From assembly GCF_001509475.1 (NCBI RefSeq), contig NZ_LLZG01000231.1, positions 144,645 to 208,644 on the forward strand: a DNA stretch of 64,000 nt, in the 5' to 3' direction. Numbering within the stretch: position 1 is the first letter of the stretch; each line of letters starts with the position of its first letter. The stretch is from Streptomyces regalis. Lineage in GTDB: Bacteria; Actinomycetota; Actinomycetes; Streptomycetales; Streptomycetaceae. The notes under the pieces were generated by a model. It was not told the origin of the DNA and made no database searches. It saw nothing but the letters and a program-made list of their open reading frames with translations. Below are positions 7,662 through 17,800 of the stretch, piece after piece. Made by a program: the position numbers and the translations under genes.

Positions 7662-8924
7662 TCAGACCGTGCGGAAGGCGAGCACCACGTTGTGGCCGCC
7701 GAAACCGAACGAGTTGTTGAGGGCCGCGATCGGCCCGTCGGGGAGGGCCCGGGGCTCGTCACGGACGATGTCCGCCTCGACCTCCGGGTCGAGGACATCG
7801 ATGTTGATGGTCGGCGGGGCGAGCCGGTGGTGCAGGGCGAGGACCGTCGCCACGGTCTCGACGCCACCGGCCCCACCGAGGAGATGCCCGGTCATGGATT
7901 TCGTGGCCGACACCGCCACATGCTCCATGGCGTCACCGAGCACCTTGCGCAGCGCCTTCACCTCGGCCACGTCGCCCTTGGGGGTCGACGTCGCGTGGGC
8001 GTTGACGTGCACGATCTCCGTCGGCTTCAGATCGCAGGAGTCCAGCAACCCGGTGAGCGCGGCGGCGATGCCCCGGCCGGTCGGCTCCGGTTGTGTGACG
8101 TGGTGGCTGTCGGCGGAGAGCCCTTGCCCGACGGCCTCCGCGTAGACGCGGGCACCGCGCCGCGCGGCATGCTCCGCCGCTTCGAGTACGACGATGCCGG
8201 AGCCCTCACCGATGACGAAGCCGTCCCGTGCCGCGTCGTACGGGCGCGAGGCCGCGGCCGGGTCCTCGTTGCGCTTGGACATCGCCATCATGTTGCCGAA
8301 GCCGGCCATGTTGAGCGGGTGGATCGCCGCCTCCGTGCCGCCGGCGACCACGATGTCGGCCCGGCCCGTGCGGATCATGTCGATGGCGTATCCGACCGAC
8401 TCGGAGCCCGAGGCGCACGCGCTGACGGGTGAGTGCACCCCGGCCCGGGCATTGAGGTCCAGTCCGACGTTGGCACCCTGCGTGTTGGGCAGCATCATCG
8501 GGATGGTGTGGGGGGAGACCTTGCGAACACCCTGGTCCCGGAGGATGTCGTACTGCTGGAGCAACGACGTCACCCCTCCGATGGCGGAGGAGATGACCAC
8601 GCCGAGCCGGTCGGGGTCGACGGAGCCGTCTGTGCCTGCCGGGGCGGTGAAGCCCGCGTCGGCCCACGCCTCGCGCGCCGCGATCAGGGCGAACTGGGTG
8701 GAACGGTCGAGCTTGCGGGCTTCGGTCCTGGACAGGTGCTCGGTGGGCTCCACCGCGATCTCCGCGCCTATCCGCACCGGGGTCTCGGCGGCCCATGCGT
8801 GCGTCAGCAGCCGCACTGCGGAGCGGCCGGCCAGCAGCCCCTGCCACGTGGTCGGACTGTCACCGCCCAGCGGTGTGGTCGCTCCGACTCCGGTCACGAC
8901 CACCTTGCGATCTGTCGAGTGCAT
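7662..8924 (-). CDS. Discrete beta-ketoacyl-ACP synthase (KAS II / FabF type)
   Basis: 420 residues. It has the N-terminal VVVTGVGATTPLGG, the active-site Cys in SPVSACASGSESVGYAID, the first His in VNAHATSTPKGD, the Lys/His region ATKSMTGHLLGGAGG, and the terminal NNSFGFGGHN. The catalytic triad is complete. I used the ATG at 8924, which has GGAG eight bases upstream; an in-frame GTG nine bases earlier is less well placed. An ACP gene lies immediately upstream on the same strand, 19 bp away, with none of the other fab genes (fabD, fabH) nearby, so this is an accessory KS-ACP pair rather than the housekeeping operon. It probably builds or loads an acyl starter for the locus. Confidence 0.9.
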   Translation of the reverse strand: MHSTDRKVVVTGVGATTPLGGDSPTTWQGLLAGRSAVRLLTHAWAAETPVRIGAEIAVEPTEHLSRTEARKLDRSTQFALIAAREAWADAGFTAPAGTDGSVDPDRLGVVISSAIGGVTSLLQQYDILRDQGVRKVSPHTIPMMLPNTQGANVGLDLNARAGVHSPVSACASGSESVGYAIDMIRTGRADIVVAGGTEAAIHPLNMAGFGNMMAMSKRNEDPAAASRPYDAARDGFVIGEGSGIVVLEAAEHAARRGARVYAEAVGQGLSADSHHVTQPEPTGRGIAAALTGLLDSCDLKPTEIVHVNAHATSTPKGDVAEVKALRKVLGDAMEHVAVSATKSMTGHLLGGAGGVETVATVLALHHRLAPPTINIDVLDPEVEADIVRDEPRALPDGPIAALNNSFGFGGHNVVLAFRTV

Positions 8925-8943
8925 GAGAATCACTCCAAAGTCG

Positions 8944-9189
8944 TCAGCGGTTGGCGAGGATGTAGTCGATGGCGTCGCTCACGGTCTTCATCCGGCCGGC
9001 GGCCTCGTCCGGGATGGTGACCCCGAACCTCTCCTCCGCGGCGACCACGACCTCGACCATGGACAGGGAGTCGACGTCGAGATCGTCGGCGAAGGACCTG
9101 TCGGGCAGAACCTCGTCGGGTGCGACTCCGGCGATCTCGTTGACGATGGTGGCCAGGCCGCTGAGGACTTCTTCCTGTACGGCGTTCAT
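8944..9189 (-). CDS. Acyl carrier protein
   Basis: An 81-residue acidic protein with DDLDVDSLSMVEVVVAAEE, in which the Ser of DSL takes the 4'-phosphopantetheine arm. Length and charge are normal for type II ACPs. It is the first gene of a two-gene unit with the ketosynthase at 7662. No phosphopantetheinyl transferase is visible in the window, so modification would depend on a cellular one. Confidence 0.92.
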   Translation of the reverse strand: MNAVQEEVLSGLATIVNEIAGVAPDEVLPDRSFADDLDVDSLSMVEVVVAAEERFGVTIPDEAAGRMKTVSDAIDYILANR

Positions 9190-9309
9190 GTGCGTCTCCT
9201 CTACTCGTGATGGCGTTGCTCTCGGTAAGCCGGCTTCTGTGGGCAGGGCGGCATGGGTCCCTGGGGGGGGGCTTCAGCTCGCGGGGCGGGGCGTCGGGAC
9301 GTGCGGGCT

Positions 9310-10155
9310 CTACGCGCCGGCGTCCTGGGTCCGTGCGGCGCGGGGCCGGGCTGCTCGCGCGGGCGTCGGTGGTGCTCCGCTCCGGGGCGCCCGGAGGGGA
9401 GCGAGGTTCCGGGAGATCTGCCGGGCGGCCGCCATCAGGGGGCCGACGGTGCGCCGGACGTGCTCGACGGTCTCACTGCCGGTGATCAGACCGACGGCAC
9501 CCACGACGACCCCATTGCCGTCACGGATCAGCGTGGCGATCTCCACGACCCCCTGCAGCAACTCGCCGTGGGACACGGCGAACCCCTGCCGCCCGGCCTT
9601 CTCCACGAGGCCGCGCAGGGCGGAGGGGTCGGTGACGGTGCGCTCCGTGTACCGGCGCAGGCCGCCGACGTAGATCTCTTCCTGGACGGTGGAGCCGGCG
9701 TCGGAGAGGAGGACTCTTCCGCAGGCCGTGGCATGGAGGGGGAAGCGGTGCCCTCTGGACCACGACCGGTGCAGCGGCCTGACGCCGCCCGAGACGCTCT
9801 CCAGGCAGATTCCTTCGTTTCCGTCCCGCACGGAGAGCAGGACGGCGCAGCGTGTCACGGAACGCAGCTCGAACATGGACGGGATGGCTGCTCCGCGTAA
9901 TGCGGAATGTCTGGGGGCCAGCAGGGAGATTTCCCAGAGTCGGACACCGATGGTGTATTTATTGCCCTCCGCGCGTTCCAGAGCTCCCCAGGAAACGAGT
10001 TTCGATACAATACGGTAGGCGGTGGCCACCGGTATTCCTGACCGCCTGCTGATCTCGCTCACGGTCAGCGTCGCCTTGCCGACGTCAAAGGCGCCCAGGA
10101 CGCTCAGAGTGCGCTCCACGACCGAACGATCCGCCGGGGTGTCTGAGGTGGACAT
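9310..10155 (-). CDS. IclR-family transcriptional regulator with a TTA codon
   Basis: 281 residues. The N-terminal wHTH reads RSVVERTLSVLGAFDVGKATL then SEISRRSGIPVATAYRIVSKL; the C-terminal effector domain contains RFPLHATACGRVLLSD. The last ~25 residues are a low-complexity Ala/Arg/Pro tail. Codon 86 is TTA (complement of taa at 9898-9900), encoding the Leu in SALRGAA, so it is a candidate for bldA-dependent translation. It lies 120 bp downstream of the ACP promoter region and reads the same way as the KS-ACP pair. Ligand unknown; the likely role is control of this locus. Confidence 0.88.
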   Translation of the reverse strand: MSTSDTPADRSVVERTLSVLGAFDVGKATLTVSEISRRSGIPVATAYRIVSKLVSWGALERAEGNKYTIGVRLWEISLLAPRHSALRGAAIPSMFELRSVTRCAVLLSVRDGNEGICLESVSGGVRPLHRSWSRGHRFPLHATACGRVLLSDAGSTVQEEIYVGGLRRYTERTVTDPSALRGLVEKAGRQGFAVSHGELLQGVVEIATLIRDGNGVVVGAVGLITGSETVEHVRRTVGPLMAAARQISRNLAPLRAPRSGAPPTPARAARPRAARTQDAGA

Positions 10156-10227
10156 TCGACGGCACCCCCCTTCTTCATGTTTTCTTGTCTGTCGAACAGC
10201 AGAAACACTGCCACCGGGAATCAGGGT

Positions 10228-10269
10228 CCTGTCCGCCCGGTCCGGTGGATGCCGAAGCGGGCGGACAGG
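10228..10269 (-). terminator. Hairpin terminator downstream of the nitroreductase-MmpL operon
   Basis: A perfect 12-bp stem: CCTGTCCGCCCG at 10228-10239 and its complement at 10258-10269, with an 18-base loop. It lies just beyond the stop of the leftward gene ending at 10276. There is no U-tract, as is common in high-GC actinobacteria. Confidence 0.6.
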
Positions 10270-10275
10270 AGGAAT

Positions 10276-11298
10276 TCACGAGGGCATGTCCTCCGTCCGC
10301 TCGCGGCGAGGATGGCGGGGGCGTCCCGAGGGATCGGTCGCGGGATAGCCCACCCGGAAGAAGACCAGCGGACGCTCCCCGTCCCGGGCTCCGCACAGCC
10401 GGGTCAGGTCGTCGACCGTGTCGGGACAGTCGATGACGTGGCTCTGCGGATGGACGTAGATCCCCTCCCGGAAGAGGTCCAGCCAGAGCCGGGTCACCAG
10501 CCGGCCGGCCTCGACCTCGCTCGCCGGATCGTCCTCCTTGCCGAGGACGACCATGACGACACCGTCGCCACTGGTCGCGCTGGAGGACAGGACGGTGAGC
10601 AGCCGGACGAGTCCCAGCGGGCGCAGCGCCCGGTACACGACAGGGGCGAAGAACATCCGCATGGCCGCGGCTTCGGCCTTGCTCAGGACCAGCATCACGT
10701 CGTTGAGCCCGTCCCGCCGGTAGTCGGGGTGGCGCGGGCTGAGCCTGGCCCAGGCCAGCAGCTCGGCGGCGATCCCGGCATCGCCGAAGAACCAGTGGTA
10801 GGCCCGGACGAGGAGCGGCCGGGCGGCATCCGTGGGCACGACGGCCACCCGGAAACCGGCCGTCTCGGCGGTCTCCAGGGACCGGTCGATGGTGGGCCGA
10901 GGCACCTGCTCGGGTGTCCAGGACCCTCGCCATACGCGCCGCGCCTCGACGTCGGCCACCGAGCGGGTGCTCGGTTCGAGCCATGCGTCGGGCACGATCC
11001 GCCCCACCCGGGCGGCGGTGGTGTCGTGGTCGGGCTCGAAACGCAGGGCGATTCCGGCCTCGGCAGCGCAGATCAGCAGGGTCTCGATATAGGTCCCCAG
11101 CGACAGCCTGAGGTCCCGGTGCGACGGGTCACTGGGGCCCAGCGCGTACTCCGTGCGCCAGCCGACCTCGATGTGGTCGGGGCGGTACCGCAGGTCCCAG
11201 GGCTGGGTGTTGTGGGCGTTCGCGGCCCGGGCCGCGGTGACGGCGACCTCGCGAAGACGGGCGAGGGGGTATGTGGATGCGCTCTCGGTCTCGGTCAC
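10276..11298 (-). CDS. Acg-type nitroreductase-fold FMN protein
   Basis: 340 residues. Near the start it has AARAANAHNTQPWDLRY, the phosphate/FMN-binding signature of the Acg (Rv2032-like) branch of the nitroreductase superfamily. The length fits this double-domain family rather than the ~200-residue classical nitroreductases. It starts at GTG 11298, whose GTGA overlaps the TGA stop of the mmpL gene by four bases, indicating translational coupling. Acg itself is thought to sequester flavin rather than reduce nitro groups, so an enzymatic role here is not assured. The C-terminal tail is charged and low in complexity. Confidence 0.72.
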   Translation of the reverse strand: MTETESASTYPLARLREVAVTAARAANAHNTQPWDLRYRPDHIEVGWRTEYALGPSDPSHRDLRLSLGTYIETLLICAAEAGIALRFEPDHDTTAARVGRIVPDAWLEPSTRSVADVEARRVWRGSWTPEQVPRPTIDRSLETAETAGFRVAVVPTDAARPLLVRAYHWFFGDAGIAAELLAWARLSPRHPDYRRDGLNDVMLVLSKAEAAAMRMFFAPVVYRALRPLGLVRLLTVLSSSATSGDGVVMVVLGKEDDPASEVEAGRLVTRLWLDLFREGIYVHPQSHVIDCPDTVDDLTRLCGARDGERPLVFFRVGYPATDPSGRPRHPRRERTEDMPS

Positions 11299-13553
11299 GG
11301 CCGCGATCCCGTCGTCTGAGGCTCGGTTGCGGAGGTGGGGTGCGGGGTGGGGGCCGGTGCCGGTTCCTCCTCGGCGGACTCCCTGATGCCGAACCGGCGG
11401 TGGAGCGCCTTGAGCGGGGCCGGAGCCCACCAGTTGTAGGGGCCGACGGCGCGCATGAAGGCCGGCACCAGCACCCCGCGCACCAGGACGGCGTCGAGGA
11501 CGATGGCGAGCCCGGTGGCCAGGCCGTACATCTTGATCAAGGAGACACCGGAGCTGAGCATGGCGAAGAAGGACACCGCGAGGATTGCCGCGGCGGCGGT
11601 GATGACGGGGCCACTCGCGCCGAGTCCCTCGCGTACGGAGCTCTCCAGCCGGCCGGTCCGGTCGTGGCGTTCCTTGATCCGGGCGACGAGGAAGACCTCG
11701 TAGTCCATGGACAGGCCGAAGGCGATGCAGAACATCAGCACCGGCATGGACACCGCCAGCGGCGACGGGGTGAAGCCGAGCAGGCCGGACAGGTGGCCGT
11801 CGACGAAGATCCAGACCGCGACGCCGAGGATGCCGAGGAGGCTGAACGTGTTGAACACCAGCGCCTTGACGGGCATCAGCACGCTGCCGGTCAGCAGGAA
11901 GAGGAACAACAGGCTCAGCACGCTGATCAGGATGATGGCCAGGGGCAGTTTGGCCGCGATGGAGTGGGTGATGTCCACCAGCTGGGCCGCCTGACCCCCG
12001 ACCAGAACCTCGCTGCCGCCGGGCGGTTCGACCGCGCGGACGTCCCGGGCCAGGTCGCCGCCCTTCTCGGAGTACGGGACCACGTCCGTCTGGACCTGGA
12101 GCCGGACCGCGCCCCTGTCCCGGAAGGCAGCGGCCGTCCGCGGGTCGAGCGCGGTGATCTGGGAGCCGTCCTGGAACACGCCGGCGGCGCTGACGACCCG
12201 GGTGACGCCGGCGGTCCCGGAGAGGTCCGCGGAGTACCTCTCCAACTCGGCCTCCGTTCCCTTCCACTTCTCGGAGACCACGTTCAGCGCGCGGTCGTCG
12301 CCGACGCCGAAGTCGTCGCGCACGGCCTCGGTGACCAGACGGCTCTCGGAGCCGGTGGGCAGCACCCGCTCGTCCGGTACGCCGAACTGCGCGCCGGCGA
12401 ACGGCACCGCCATGATCAGCAGCAGGGCGATCACCGGGGTGGCGAACAGGGCCGGGCGCCGGAAAGCGAGGCCCGCCATGCGGCCCCAGAAGGTCTCCGC
12501 GGCAGGGATCGACCGGGTGCGCCGACGACGGCCGAGAGCGTCGATCCTGTCGCCGAGCAGGACCAGGGACGCGGGCAGCAGGAACAGGGAGCCGAGGACG
12601 GCCCACAGCACCACCGCGATGCCCGCCAGTGCGAAGGAGCGCAGGAAGTACTGGTCGAAGACGAGCAGCGTGGCGAGGGCGGCGCCGACCACGCCACCGC
12701 TCACGGCCACCGTACGGCCGGCGGTCGCGCGGGTGATGCGCAGCGCTTCGGCGTTGCTGCGACCGGCCGCGCGTTCCTCCCGGTAGCGCGTGACGATCAG
12801 CAGGCTGTAGTCGACCGAGAGGCCGAGGCCGAGCGCGGTGATCAGGTTGACGGCGAAGACCGACACGTCGGTGAAGTGCGCGGCGACGTTGACGGCGGCC
12901 AGCGCCCCGACGATGGTGAGCACGGCCAGGAGCATCGGCAGCAAGGCGGCGATCAGCCCCCGGAAGACGATCACGAGCAGCAGCAGGGTGATCGGGATCG
13001 CGATGGTCTCAGCCGCGATGATGTCCTTCTCGACCTGCTTGTTCATGTCGTTGTTGATCGCGGTGATGCCGCCGAAGGACACCCGGACCGCACCGTCGGG
13101 GTCCGACAGTTCCTCGTGCAGATCGTCGGCGGTCCGCATGCTCTCGTTCTCGTCGCCGTCGACCCGGACGAGGATCAGTCCCGCGTCACCGGAGCGCAGG
13201 CTCTTGTCGCGCGTGTCGAAGTAGGAGGCGACCACCCGGGTGCCGGATGTGCCGGAGATCGTCTTGTCGATGACGTCGGCCTCGGCACGGGCCGCGGCGC
13301 CGTCTGCTCCGTCCTCGGGGTCCTCGACCAGGATGACGAGATTGGGCTGGCTGCCGGGAAAGGAGCGTTCCAGAGCCTCGGCGGCGGCCACCGAGTCGGA
13401 GTGCGGGTCGTCGAACCCGCCGGACTTCAGATTGGCCAGCACACCGGCGCTCGCGGCGCCGGCGACCAGCAGGAACAGTAATCCGGCGAGAAGCGTGAAC
13501 CAGGGGCCGCGGCGGTTCTTCCTGTCGCTCCCGGACGGCACCGAAGTGACCAT
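11295..13553 (-). CDS. MmpL-family RND lipid/metabolite exporter
   Basis: About 752 residues with the duplicated RND layout: one N-terminal membrane helix, a periplasmic domain, five or six helices around residues 170-370, a second extracellular domain, and a second helix block. Family signatures include LITALGLGLSVDYSLLIVTRYREER and its second-half equivalent FGLSMDYEVFLVARIKERHDRTG. Codon 25, in the first helix (LLAGLLFLL), is TTA (complement of taa at 13479-13481). MmpL proteins in actinobacteria export lipids and polyketides, which fits a lipid-type product of the neighbouring operon. Divergent from the TetR gene at 13886 with a dense repeat array between. Start may be ATG 13553 or GTG 13556. 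Confidence 0.9.
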   Translation of the reverse strand: MVTSVPSGSDRKNRRGPWFTLLAGLLFLLVAGAASAGVLANLKSGGFDDPHSDSVAAAEALERSFPGSQPNLVILVEDPEDGADGAAARAEADVIDKTISGTSGTRVVASYFDTRDKSLRSGDAGLILVRVDGDENESMRTADDLHEELSDPDGAVRVSFGGITAINNDMNKQVEKDIIAAETIAIPITLLLLVIVFRGLIAALLPMLLAVLTIVGALAAVNVAAHFTDVSVFAVNLITALGLGLSVDYSLLIVTRYREERAAGRSNAEALRITRATAGRTVAVSGGVVGAALATLLVFDQYFLRSFALAGIAVVLWAVLGSLFLLPASLVLLGDRIDALGRRRRTRSIPAAETFWGRMAGLAFRRPALFATPVIALLLIMAVPFAGAQFGVPDERVLPTGSESRLVTEAVRDDFGVGDDRALNVVSEKWKGTEAELERYSADLSGTAGVTRVVSAAGVFQDGSQITALDPRTAAAFRDRGAVRLQVQTDVVPYSEKGGDLARDVRAVEPPGGSEVLVGGQAAQLVDITHSIAAKLPLAIILISVLSLLFLFLLTGSVLMPVKALVFNTFSLLGILGVAVWIFVDGHLSGLLGFTPSPLAVSMPVLMFCIAFGLSMDYEVFLVARIKERHDRTGRLESSVREGLGASGPVITAAAAILAVSFFAMLSSGVSLIKMYGLATGLAIVLDAVLVRGVLVPAFMRAVGPYNWWAPAPLKALHRRFGIRESAEEEPAPAPTPHPTSATEPQTTGSRP

Positions 13554-13757
13554 CACACGGGGTTCCTTTCTTCAGCTGTGCCCATGAGCCGGTCAGAAGT
13601 CGGCCCGGGGCTGAGGTCGGTCGAACGGGGAGTGGCTGCAACGGGACCGACGGCCGGATGCGGGTGAGAAGCACGGCGATGTGCTGTGGACGCGGGCCGA
13701 GCGGCCGCCTGTCAGCCGCTGAACACGGCAAACGGGGGCGTGATGAGCACCCTTTCG

Positions 13758-13884
13758 GAGAGCAGTGCTCTATCCGGAGAGCAGTGTTACAGCGAACACT
13801 GCTTCAGTGCAAGAGCACTGTTCTCTGAATGAGAGCAGTGCTCTCCTACTTGGGCAGTGCTCTCGTCAGTGGCAGACTGCTCTC
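13758..13884. promoter_or_regulatory. Array of about six GAGAGCA-n-TGCTCTC operator repeats
   Basis: The mmpL/TetR intergenic region carries repeated copies of an AGAGCA-G-TGCTCT palindrome: 13758-13771 (perfect 6+1+6), an AGCAGTGTT / AACACTGCT perfect 9-bp inverted repeat at 13780-13788 and 13795-13803, 13112-type near-copy at 13812-13824 (one mismatch), 13831-13845 (perfect 7+1+7), and half-sites at 13858-13864 and 13878-13884. The last abuts the TetR start codon at 13886. The spacing and overlap with the gene start are typical of autorepressor operators. The rest of the intergenic region (13557-13757) shows no gene. Confidence 0.85.
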
Positions 13885-13885
13885 C

Positions 13886-14611
13886 ATGGGAGTCATCCAA
13901 GGAGCCAAGGAGCGGGCCCGCGCCGAGGTCGCCGGCGCCATCAAGGACCAGGCGCGCATGCAGCTCGCTGCCGAGGGTGCGGCGCGACTCTCGCTGCGTG
14001 CGGTCGCACGCGAGCTGGGGATGGTCTCGTCGGCGCTCTACCGCTACTTCCCGAGCCGGGACGATCTGCTCACGGCGCTCATCGTCGACGCGTATGACGC
14101 CATCGGCGAGGCTGCGGAGTCCGCCTTCGTCAAGGCCGGGGCCGCGGATCCGCTGCACGCCTGGGGTGGGGTCTGCCGCGCCGTGCGCGGCTGGGCGCTG
14201 GCTCATCCGCACGAGTACGCGCTGATCTACGGTTCGCCCGTGCCCGGCTACGCCGCCCCGCAGGACACCGTGGCCCCGGCCTCCCGGGTTGCCCTGGTCC
14301 TGCTCGCGGTGGCGGAGGCCGCCCATGAGGCCGGCGCCCTCACCGAGCCGGACCTTCCGGCGGCGGACTGCGACTCGGTCGTCGCCGAGGAGATCCGCCA
14401 ACTGCTCGAACAGCCCGACCGCACCCTTCCGGCAGCGGTCGCGCCGCGGCTGGCCGCCGCCTGGGCGCAGCTCTTCGGCCTGATCAGCTTCGAGGTGTTC
14501 GGGCAGTTCAACCAGGTGATCGACGACCGCGACACCCTCTTCGAGAAGACGGTCGTCGCGCTTGCCCACCAGGTCGGTCTGCGCTCCACGGGGTCGGGCG
14601 CCGGGACCTGA
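13886..14611 (+). CDS. TetR-family transcriptional regulator of the mmpL promoter
   Basis: 241 residues. The N-terminal HTH includes IKDQARMQLAAEGAARLSLRAVARELGMVSSALYRYFPSRDDLL; the C-terminal part matches the TetR 'WHG'-type ligand domain (WGGVCRAVRGWALAHPHEYALIYGSPVPGY). I chose ATG 13886; the in-frame ATG at 13829 would start inside the operator array and adds residues unlike any TetR N-terminus. It is divergent from mmpL and preceded by about six operator-like repeats, so it probably represses mmpL and itself and responds to the exported compound. Confidence 0.9.
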   Translation: MGVIQGAKERARAEVAGAIKDQARMQLAAEGAARLSLRAVARELGMVSSALYRYFPSRDDLLTALIVDAYDAIGEAAESAFVKAGAADPLHAWGGVCRAVRGWALAHPHEYALIYGSPVPGYAAPQDTVAPASRVALVLLAVAEAAHEAGALTEPDLPAADCDSVVAEEIRQLLEQPDRTLPAAVAPRLAAAWAQLFGLISFEVFGQFNQVIDDRDTLFEKTVVALAHQVGLRSTGSGAGT

Positions 14612-14889
14612 CCTGCGCGCAGGGAAGGCGAGTTCCTCTTTCCTTGCACCGCCCCGGATCGCTTTCTCACCTGCCGGCAATCTTCCGGTCGACTGGAATC
14701 TGATCTTCACCCGTTCCACAGGTATCGAACAGGTTTCCTTTTCACTGGTTGAGAAGGCGACTTGCGCACGCTCCGCAACCGAGGTCAAGCTCTCTGCTGT
14801 CGGCGCCATTGGCGGGCACTTGCACTTCGCCGCCCGCATTGCTGGGCGTCGAGCCATTTTCGCAATCGATGCGGATCGAGGTAGCGTTC

Positions 14890-17800
14890 GTGGCTGGTAT
14901 GGCTATTGTCGGCATGTCGTGCCGATTTCCCGGAGCCGCCAATGTCGGCGAGTTCTGGAAACTCCTGGTGAATGCCGAGCCACAGTTCTCGGCGGTCCCC
15001 GCGAATCGCTGGGACCACTCCGCCTACTATCGGCCGGGCGATTTCAGGGAACCGCACGGTGTCTACACCGACCAGGTCGCGTTCCTGCCGGAGGTCGACC
15101 GGTTCGCGCCCGCCCATTACGGCATTCCGCCCCGCAGGGCCCGCACGATGGACCCGCAGGCGAAACTGTTCGTGGACCTGGCGCGGGAGGCGCTCCAGGA
15201 CGCCGGCTGGGAACGCAGCGGGTTCGACCGGGCCCGGACGGGTGTCTTCGCCGGGGTGACCTCGCTCGACCACCGGGACATCAGCGTGTCCCGCATCACC
15301 GCGAACCTGCTGGCGGACGGCTCGTTCCACGACGGTGAGAGCGACCCGGAGCTGCTGGCCCGGCTGCACGAGGCGACCGATTCCTCCCTGATGCCCATGA
15401 ACTCCTTCACCATTCCCGGTGCTCTGGCCAACATGGTCCCCTGCACGGTGAGCGAGGTCCTCGACCTGGGCGGCCCCTCCGTCTCCCTGGACGCGGCCTG
15501 CTCCTCGGCACTCGTGGCGCTGGACGCGGCGGTGCGGAGCCTGCGCTCGGGCGCCTGTTCCATCGCTCTCGTGGGCGGCGTGTACATCAGTCTGTCGCCG
15601 ACGCCCCTGGTCGGTTTCGCCCGGTCCGGCGCGCTGTCCCGCCAGGGTGTGTGCCGGCCGTTCGACGAGCGTGCCGACGGATTCGTGCTCGGCGAGGGCG
15701 GGGCGACACTTGTGCTTCGCCCGGTGGAGGACGCCCTCGCGGCAGGCGACCGCATCTACGCCGTCATCACCGGCGTCGGGTCCGCCAACGACGGCCGGGG
15801 CGGCGGTCCGATGACCCCGCAGGCCCAGGGGCAGCTCGCCGCCCTGCGCGCCGCCTACCGGGACGCCGGGATCGCCCCGGGGCAGATCGACCTGCTGGAG
15901 GCGCACGGCACGGGCACGCCCGTCGGCGACCGGACCGAGATCGAGGCGATCGGGCTGCTGCGCTCCGAGTCGGGCTCCTGTGAGCCGTGCTATGTCTCCT
16001 CCTCCAAGGCGCTGATCGGGCACACTCTGTCCGCGGCCGGGGCGGCGGGACTGGTGAAGGCGGCGCTCGCCGTCCACCACGGCGTCGTACCGCCGCAGCC
16101 CGCGGAGATCCGGGTCAACGGCACGCTGGACCTCGGCGCGTCGGACCTGCGGCTCACCACGACCGCACAGGAGTGGCCGCATGACGGCCTGCGCCGGGCG
16201 GGGGTCAGCTCGTTCGGCTTCGGTGGGACGAATGTGCATGCCGTCCTGGAAGGCGCTCCGGCGGCTGTGCCCGCCCGCGGAGGAGAGGACCGACTGCCGG
16301 ACGAGCCCTGGCTGTTCCTGTTCTCCGCCGGGTCCGTCCCGGACCTCGCCCGGCACGCCGACGATGTCCGCAGGTCGGTTGCCGCGGACCTGGAGGCCAC
16401 GCCCGCCGAGGTGGCCCACACCCTCGCCCGTCGTGAACTGCTCACCGCCCGCCTCGCGTTCGTCGCCGCGACCCGAGAGGAACTGCTCGACCGGCTCCAG
16501 GTCGCCGCAGGGCGGTTGGCGGACGGGGCGCTCGGGGAGCTGGCGCCCGGCATCCACGCGGCGGCGCGGCCACTGCCCGCCGAGGAGCGCCGCATCGCCT
16601 TCGCCTTCCCGGGCCAGGGCTCGCAGCGTCCCGGCATGCTCGCGGACCTGGTCCGTCGGTTCCCCTCGCTGGCGGGGCGCGCGGCCGAACTGGCCGCCGT
16701 GACCGCCGATGAGTCCGAGACGGTGCCGCAGGCGCTGCCCCGGCTGCTCTGGGAATCGCACGACGCCGACGACAGCGATGCGCAGGCCGCCCTGACGGTG
16801 ACCGACATGTGCCAGCCGGCGCTGGGCATCACGGGTGCCGGCACCGTCGAACTGCTCGCCGCCTGCGGCATCCAGCCCGATGTCGCGGTCGGCCACAGCG
16901 TCGGTGAGTTCCCCGCCGCGGTCGCGGCCGGGGCGTTCGCCGCCCCTGATGCTGTCAGGTTCATGACTCGTAGGGGTGCGGCGCTGGCTACGGCCGTACC
17001 GTCCGGAACCGGCGCCATGCTCGCCGTACAGGCACCCCTCGCCGAGGCCGAGCGGCTGGCCCAGTCCGTGGAAGGGGTCTGGCCCGCCTGCTACAACCAC
17101 GAGGGCCAGCTCGTGTTCAGCGGCAGCGCCGAGACCGTGGAGGCGTTGCGTGCCCACTGCGCGGAACAGGGCGTCGCCGCGGTCCGGCTGCGGGTCTCGC
17201 ACGCCTTCCACTCGCCCCTGGTCGCTGCGGCCGACGAGGCGATGGCCGAGACCATCGCGGGCCTTGCGCTGACTGAACCCACCCGCACCTTCATCTCCGG
17301 CGTCAGCGGCCAGGAGTGCCGGGAACCGCAGGAGATCAAGCACCTGTGGTCCCGCCACAACACCGCCCCCGTACGGTTCACCGACGCCGTGCGATCGGTG
17401 GCCGCGACAGGCGCCCGCTTCCTCGTACAGGTCTACGGCGGCGACACCCTTCTGCGCATGGCCGGACGCAGCGAGGCAGGCGCGGAGCTGGAACTGGTTC
17501 CGCTGACGACGGGCCGGTCGGACCACGGCCGCGCCTTCCTCACCGCGCTCGGCCGGCTCGCCGTGGCCGGGGCGCCGCTGGACCCGGCCGTGCTCCTCCC
17601 CGCAGAGGGCGGACGGCTGCTGTCCCTTCCGCCGTCCCCCCTTCAGACGTCGGTGTACACCGTCCGTACCGGCACGGGCCGTACCAAGCGGCGCGTGGTG
17701 ATCCCGAGCCCCGCCGCGACGACCGCGACCGAACCGTCCGGCACCCGCGTCCCCGAGCCGAGCCTTCGCACGGTCATTCCCTCCCCCCTTGCCACCTCCC

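Noticed and set aside
10178..10207. Imperfect inverted repeat TGTTTTCT...AGAAACA upstream of the second IclR gene as its operator
   Set aside because: The arms need a bulge, the spacing is 15 bases, and there is no second copy near the other IclR gene; too weak to list as a site.
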